NCBI GenBank assembly: GCA_945901025.1
Contig: CAMDJW010000002.1
Coordinates: 264,004 to 328,003, forward strand
From: Spirosoma fluviale
Lineage (GTDB): Bacteria > Bacteroidota > Bacteroidia > Cytophagales > Spirosomataceae
Direction of reading: 5' to 3'
DNA: 64,000 bases
Part shown: positions 59,708-64,000 of the stretch, piece by piece
Layout of the letters: each line of letters starts with the position of its first letter
Position numbering within the stretch: the stretch's first letter is position 1
Translations under genes and position numbers: made by a program
Notes under the pieces: generated by a model
What the model was told of the DNA's origin: nothing
Databases searched by the model: none
The model's input: only the letters and a program-made list of their open reading frames with translations

Positions 59708-60889
59708 CTATTTGATTTTTGAGGGGTCAACGACCACATATTTAATTGATTTTTGATCTGTCCCCACATGTGATGAATACGTCATGCGCAACATTCCATC
59801 GGGAGTTTGAATGAATGAAGGATACGAAAAACCTCCCTTTCCTGGTGCTACATTTTCAATGGGAATTTTCCATTTCCATGTTTTGCCCTCATCTTCTGAA
59901 AGATATAATTGAAAGCGATAACGACCATCTGTGATGTCATTGCCCAAAAATGCCAAACGGCCATCTTTTAAAACGAGTAATTCTACGCTGGCTGTATTGG
60001 GGATTTCGGATTTGATGGTAGGTGTCCACGTCTCCCCTAAATCCGCCGATTCGCTGATATGAACACGAGGAGGATCATCTCCACTATCTCGCATAAATGC
60101 CATGATATTTCCATTTTTTTTACGGACCAAAGCAGGCTGAATGGGTCCACGTCCTACGACAGGTAAACTTGGATGCCATGTGGACCCTTGATCATCTGAA
60201 ATGGCCATAATGGACAGGTTAAATCCGTCTGAATATAAGGGTAAAACGATTCGGTTTTCACCAATTAGCAAGGGTTTGATTCGAGTCATCCAACCTAAAT
60301 TTCGTTTCATTGGGTCTAGCGCAGCTGCGTTAATCATCTCATCGTATTTGGGGGCGTAACCAGCCCAACCAATCTCATGGCTAGGCAAAGCCTTCAGATT
60401 AGTAGCTATTTCTTTAGCAAAACGGTCATCCATTTTCAATAAAATATTGTCTTGCCATTCCCATACAGGCGCACCGGCCTTCGCATAATTGGTCGTCGTT
60501 TTTACGCGCAAAATGGATTGTTCCCAACGGTTCGATTGGACCGCAATCCAGACCAAAAATAATTTACCGCTTTGGTTTAAAAATAATACGGGATTACAAT
60601 CAGGTAGGTTAGGCGTATCGGCCATTAAAAAGGGTTCGCTCCATGCCTTTGCGCCTTTTTGTAATCTAGCCCCCATCAATTTCACATCGTCTGAATTTCG
60701 TTCGCCATTTCCATAAAACCAAACAGAAAGAAGATCGCCATTGGGCAAAGCCACCATACTACTTCCATGCACATGTTTTTCCTGTCCAGGAAAAATAAGC
60801 ATAGATTCCACCACAGGACTAGCTAATTTTTGCGTGAAGGCAAAAAATGGGAATCCTAATATGAGTGTTAAAACGAAAAACCTGCGCAT
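59708..60889 (-). CDS. Exo-alpha-sialidase family protein
   Basis: Asp boxes SDDQGSTWH, SADLGETWT, SEDEGKTWK; GSSMVALPNGDLLSVWF. Confidence 0.9.
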   Translation of the reverse strand: MRRFFVLTLILGFPFFAFTQKLASPVVESMLIFPGQEKHVHGSSMVALPNGDLLSVWFYGNGERNSDDVKLMGARLQKGAKAWSEPFLMADTPNLPDCNPVLFLNQSGKLFLVWIAVQSNRWEQSILRVKTTTNYAKAGAPVWEWQDNILLKMDDRFAKEIATNLKALPSHEIGWAGYAPKYDEMINAAALDPMKRNLGWMTRIKPLLIGENRIVLPLYSDGFNLSIMAISDDQGSTWHPSLPVVGRGPIQPALVRKKNGNIMAFMRDSGDDPPRVHISESADLGETWTPTIKSEIPNTASVELLVLKDGRLAFLGNDITDGRYRFQLYLSEDEGKTWKWKIPIENVAPGKGGFSYPSFIQTPDGMLRMTYSSHVGTDQKSIKYVVVDPSKIK

Positions 60890-60890
60890 C

Positions 60891-61961
60891 TTATTTAAGT
60901 TTTTTACGGCGTTCCAATAACTCGCGGAAAGTCGTCAAAATGATACCTTCTTTTTCAATATAAGCCCTTAAATCAGGATTCATCATGGAATTCATATCGG
61001 CTAAGCGAGAACCCCCAGACCCAGAAACATATTTAAATTCTTCCGTAATATCACTGCTATGAACAATCATCATGGCCACTCCCTGATTCATATTTTTAAT
61101 CGTCTCAATCCATTGTTGGGCCTTGTATTTTCCCCATTCCTCCGCTGTGGGATTACCAGCGGGCTTCCAGTCGCCACTAAACGTATGTAAGTCATCCAAC
61201 ACAGGAAGTCCTGCATTCCAAAGTCTCTCTCCCATTTTACTAGCTTCGCCAAATAAGTCGGTCAGACCATAGCGTTTAGCTTCTAGTTTTGTTCCCTCTT
61301 TCCAAGTTCCCTCCGCTTTCATTTTTTTGATGAGAGGCAAGTTCATAGACTCAATCATCATTTTATTGTTGCCCCCAGGAAACATCACCGGGATTCCTAA
61401 TTCAATGCCTACTTTCACGTAACGTTCCAAAAATGGAGGGTACGCAAATAGGGTTCCCATGTGCGAGTCTAGATGTGAAGGAGCCCAACCTAAACGTTTG
61501 GCGCGTTCTACTTGCGCTCTAATTTCTCTTTCCACTTCATCAGGACTTGCATTTTTAATCACCTGCTCTACGCTATGGTATAAACAACCATCTCCATCGC
61601 TCAATCCGGGAACTTGTTGGAACCCGGCCAGCGCAGGCCAGCGGTAATCATTCCATTCCGAAGTTAAAGTCAGGTGTAATCCTGCATCTGCTTTCGGATT
61701 ATTTTTCTGCAAATAATGAATAAAACTAGCGGCCCATGGGCAAGGCATCATGATGCTACATGAAGTGGCAACACCCTGCTCCATCGATTTATAAGCTCCT
61801 TGGTTTGAAGAATAGGACATTCCGCAATCATCCACGTGGAAAATCAATACCTTTTTTCCTTTTGGAAACCCTAATCTTTCCGCATAGGTTTTCTCTGTTT
61901 GGGCAAATATTTGGGCACTAAGAAGGCAAAAAATGGCCAATAAATTAAAGCGATTATTCAT
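60891..61961 (-). CDS. ChbG/HpnK (YdjC-like) family carbohydrate deacetylase
   Basis: VLIFHVDDCGMSYSSNQGAYKSMEQGVATSCSIMMPCPW; DAGLHLTLTSEW; HLDSHMGTLF. Confidence 0.9.
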   Translation of the reverse strand: MNNRFNLLAIFCLLSAQIFAQTEKTYAERLGFPKGKKVLIFHVDDCGMSYSSNQGAYKSMEQGVATSCSIMMPCPWAASFIHYLQKNNPKADAGLHLTLTSEWNDYRWPALAGFQQVPGLSDGDGCLYHSVEQVIKNASPDEVEREIRAQVERAKRLGWAPSHLDSHMGTLFAYPPFLERYVKVGIELGIPVMFPGGNNKMMIESMNLPLIKKMKAEGTWKEGTKLEAKRYGLTDLFGEASKMGERLWNAGLPVLDDLHTFSGDWKPAGNPTAEEWGKYKAQQWIETIKNMNQGVAMMIVHSSDITEEFKYVSGSGGSRLADMNSMMNPDLRAYIEKEGIILTTFRELLERRKKLK

Positions 61962-61985
61962 GTTGTAAATTGGTTTAGCGATTAT

Positions 61986-63281
61986 TTAATTCTGTGGTTT
62001 AGGACTTTCTTTAACTAATTTAAGGGCTTGTTCCATGTAAATTTCGGCGGTCATTTCACCTAAGGAAGTGCGCGAGACATATTCATATCGTTTGAAGGAA
62101 TTGAAATCTACTTTGGCCAACATATACCCAAAGGCGTCATTGGTCAGCCCAAATAAAAATGGCATTTTGGTATTCATGTTTCTTTTCACATAATAACCCA
62201 CATTAGGTAAAGCCTCGCCAGGAACGGTTAAGATTTGTGCGGGCCCAATATTCAAAAGATTGAGCTGAGTCGTGACATAATTCTCTTTCCCTCCCTCATA
62301 TTTCAAGGGAGATTTTTTCAAAATATACCGCATGATTTCAGAGTCGATGGGCAATTCTAATTTTCTAGAGGTGCAATAAAGGGCTGGGTTAACCAGTACG
62401 GGAGCGGCGGCTACAATGCGCATGGCTTCGCCCGCTAACAGCTCTCCGATTCGAATGCATTCTTCCCAAGTATTGGCTTCTTTTTGCCCATCGCCTTCCT
62501 TCCCATATTCCAATCGGGTATCTGCGGTAACCATTCCACCCTGAGCGCCATTCATAAATAAGGCCACACCACCGATGGTGGATTCGATTTTTTGATACAA
62601 AGGCCCAATCATGTCGGGACTTAAAATTCCTCGGCTATTTCCTAAAACCTCTGGATGAACGGCATAATTAACTAAAGTGGCAATCGGTTTTCCGGTACGA
62701 GGACCTGAAGTAGCAATGGCTTGAATGACACCGCAACGAGGATCATAAAGCGCAGGGGCATAATAATTATAGGCGATTTTCCCTTTTGCTTCGCCCATCG
62801 CAACTTTTAAAGATGCCGATTGCAGGTTAGCAGATGCCTCATTCACCGCATCAGCAATTTGCTTCACACACCAATCCAAATATGTTAAATCCGCATAAGA
62901 TTTCCCCGACATATCTGGAAAACCATAGGCATCTGGTGCACTGTGCGTATGTGTGGCACCAATCAAAATATTTTCAGGGGCGATGCCTTTAATCAGGGCA
63001 CGAGAACGGTTTCCTAAGATAGAAGTCCAACCTAAATTATCGACATTGACGATCGCAAAACGTGTATTTCCTTGTTCAAAGACCATCGCTCGGGCAAACA
63101 AATCACCCCGCTTTTCCTTCACTGGATGTGGTACGCCTATTCCACCCGACACGGGCAAAAGGGGATCTGGAGTGATGATGCGAACGGCGGCACCCACACG
63201 GATATTTTGTGCTTGGGTCGTCAAGCAAGTCACTAGTAATAAGCCAATAAAAATGAAGCGATGCATCATAAATTGAATCAT
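61986..63281 (-). CDS. Neutral/alkaline ceramidase-like N-terminal domain protein
   Basis: IRVGAAVRIITPDPLLPVSGGIG; ILIGATHTHSAPDAYG; NYAVHPEVLG. Confidence 0.87.
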   Translation of the reverse strand: MIQFMMHRFIFIGLLLVTCLTTQAQNIRVGAAVRIITPDPLLPVSGGIGVPHPVKEKRGDLFARAMVFEQGNTRFAIVNVDNLGWTSILGNRSRALIKGIAPENILIGATHTHSAPDAYGFPDMSGKSYADLTYLDWCVKQIADAVNEASANLQSASLKVAMGEAKGKIAYNYYAPALYDPRCGVIQAIATSGPRTGKPIATLVNYAVHPEVLGNSRGILSPDMIGPLYQKIESTIGGVALFMNGAQGGMVTADTRLEYGKEGDGQKEANTWEECIRIGELLAGEAMRIVAAAPVLVNPALYCTSRKLELPIDSEIMRYILKKSPLKYEGGKENYVTTQLNLLNIGPAQILTVPGEALPNVGYYVKRNMNTKMPFLFGLTNDAFGYMLAKVDFNSFKRYEYVSRTSLGEMTAEIYMEQALKLVKESPKPQN

Positions 63282-63294
63282 TAAAAGAAAAAAA

Positions 63295-63320
63295 AACCAC
63301 AGGTAAAAATACCTGTGGTT
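63295..63320 (-). terminator. Intrinsic terminator downstream of SusD fragment
   Basis: AACCACAGGTA-AAAA-TACCTGTGGTT, 11-bp stem, T8 on the minus strand. Confidence 0.78.
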
Positions 63321-63339
63321 AAATTAATAAAAATTTTAA

Positions 63340-63875
63340 TTAATAAGGCTTACTCGTGCCGATTAAAAGCCAAGGCTTAGACCAAGCGCTATTTTTACCA
63401 TCCGCTTGTGAAAAATTAGTAACTTCTAATTTATCCATGGCAGCTGTCGCATTTTTTGCATTGATTCTGATTTCATCTTGCATATAATAAAAACGCAATG
63501 GCAATGCTTGGCGTTTCGCAGCAGGACCAGCTGTTAATGCAGGAAGTCCAGTTCTTCTGTAATCAAACCAAGATTCCGTAGCTGCAGTCCAAGAAGCGAT
63601 CCATTTTTGCTCGATGATTTGCTTTAAAGTTCCATTGTAAGCTACACCGCTACCAGCAAGATATGCTGATGATGAACCACTAACACCCCAAGTAGCTAAA
63701 GATGCTTTCACACCTGCTTCATAAAATGATTTGGCATCGCCAACAGACCAGCCTTTTTGGGCTGCCTCCGCTAAAATGAAGTTTACTTCTGCAGCTGAAA
63801 CTAAACGAGCTCTCAATAATGCTCCTGTCGCATTTTTATACATAGGAGCTAAAAAAGCAACCTTATTCTCGAGCT
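63340..63875 (-). pseudogene. RagB/SusD family outer membrane lipoprotein, C-terminal part only
   Basis: LLRARLVSAAEVNFILAEAAQKGWSVGDAKSFYEAGVKASLATWGV...IIEQKWIASWTAATESWFDYRRTGLPAL; frame continues only to ~63875 then hits TAA TAA. Confidence 0.8.
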
Positions 63876-64000
63876 TCTTAAATTATTAGATCCCCTCTCA
63901 CAAAGTCCAGAAATCGAAATGTTAGCGACCCGGATTTTAGAGCATAATCCGAGCGATAAAGAAACAGCACGATTAAATTCGATCTATAATTTTTCTGCCA

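Noticed and set aside
62953-63276. 107-aa plus-strand ORF
   Set aside because: Antisense to the N-terminus of the ceramidase-like protein.
1-64000. CRISPR array, phage or classical defence system
   Set aside because: No regularly spaced repeats, Cas, restriction-modification, toxin-antitoxin or phage structural ORFs recognised in the track.

Overview
The window is ordinary-density coding sequence from a Bacteroidota genome. The Cytophagales-like assignment is inferred from BshC, a T9SS-type C-terminus, TonB/SusD proteins and many minus-strand glycan genes. No rRNA, convincing tRNA, CRISPR array or transposase was seen. Main blocks: (i) bshC-mnmH-cysE-cysM; (ii) a tightly coupled minus-strand run with a DUF6056-like membrane protein, GT2, SDR epimerase, nucleotidyltransferase, HAD phosphatase and a protein that looks like a CofD/YvcK domain joined to the acceptor half of a GT2 fold; (iii) an esterase, a YncE/phosphoesterase and two TonB receptors, where an 86-nt hairpin element is repeated with compensatory base changes on both sides of the first receptor; (iv) DapA-like/SSS symporter/sialidase; (v) a PVC-type dehydrogenase-cytochrome and sugar-oxidoreductase genes; (vi) TetR-TolC-MFP-RND efflux; (vii) a lactonase-RidA fusion; (viii) a pxpBCA 5-oxoprolinase locus with an in-frame stop in pxpB; (ix) haem-binding/PepSY/ApbE-DUF2271 redox genes; (x) a glycan/glycolipid utilization-like locus ending in a SusD gene that breaks off abruptly at the right edge. 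The best candidates for something undescribed are the repeated covarying hairpin element (17007-17092, 19077-19162) and the CofD-GT2 fusion operon (6052-12138). All family calls come from reading motifs in the translated ORFs; no database search was run.
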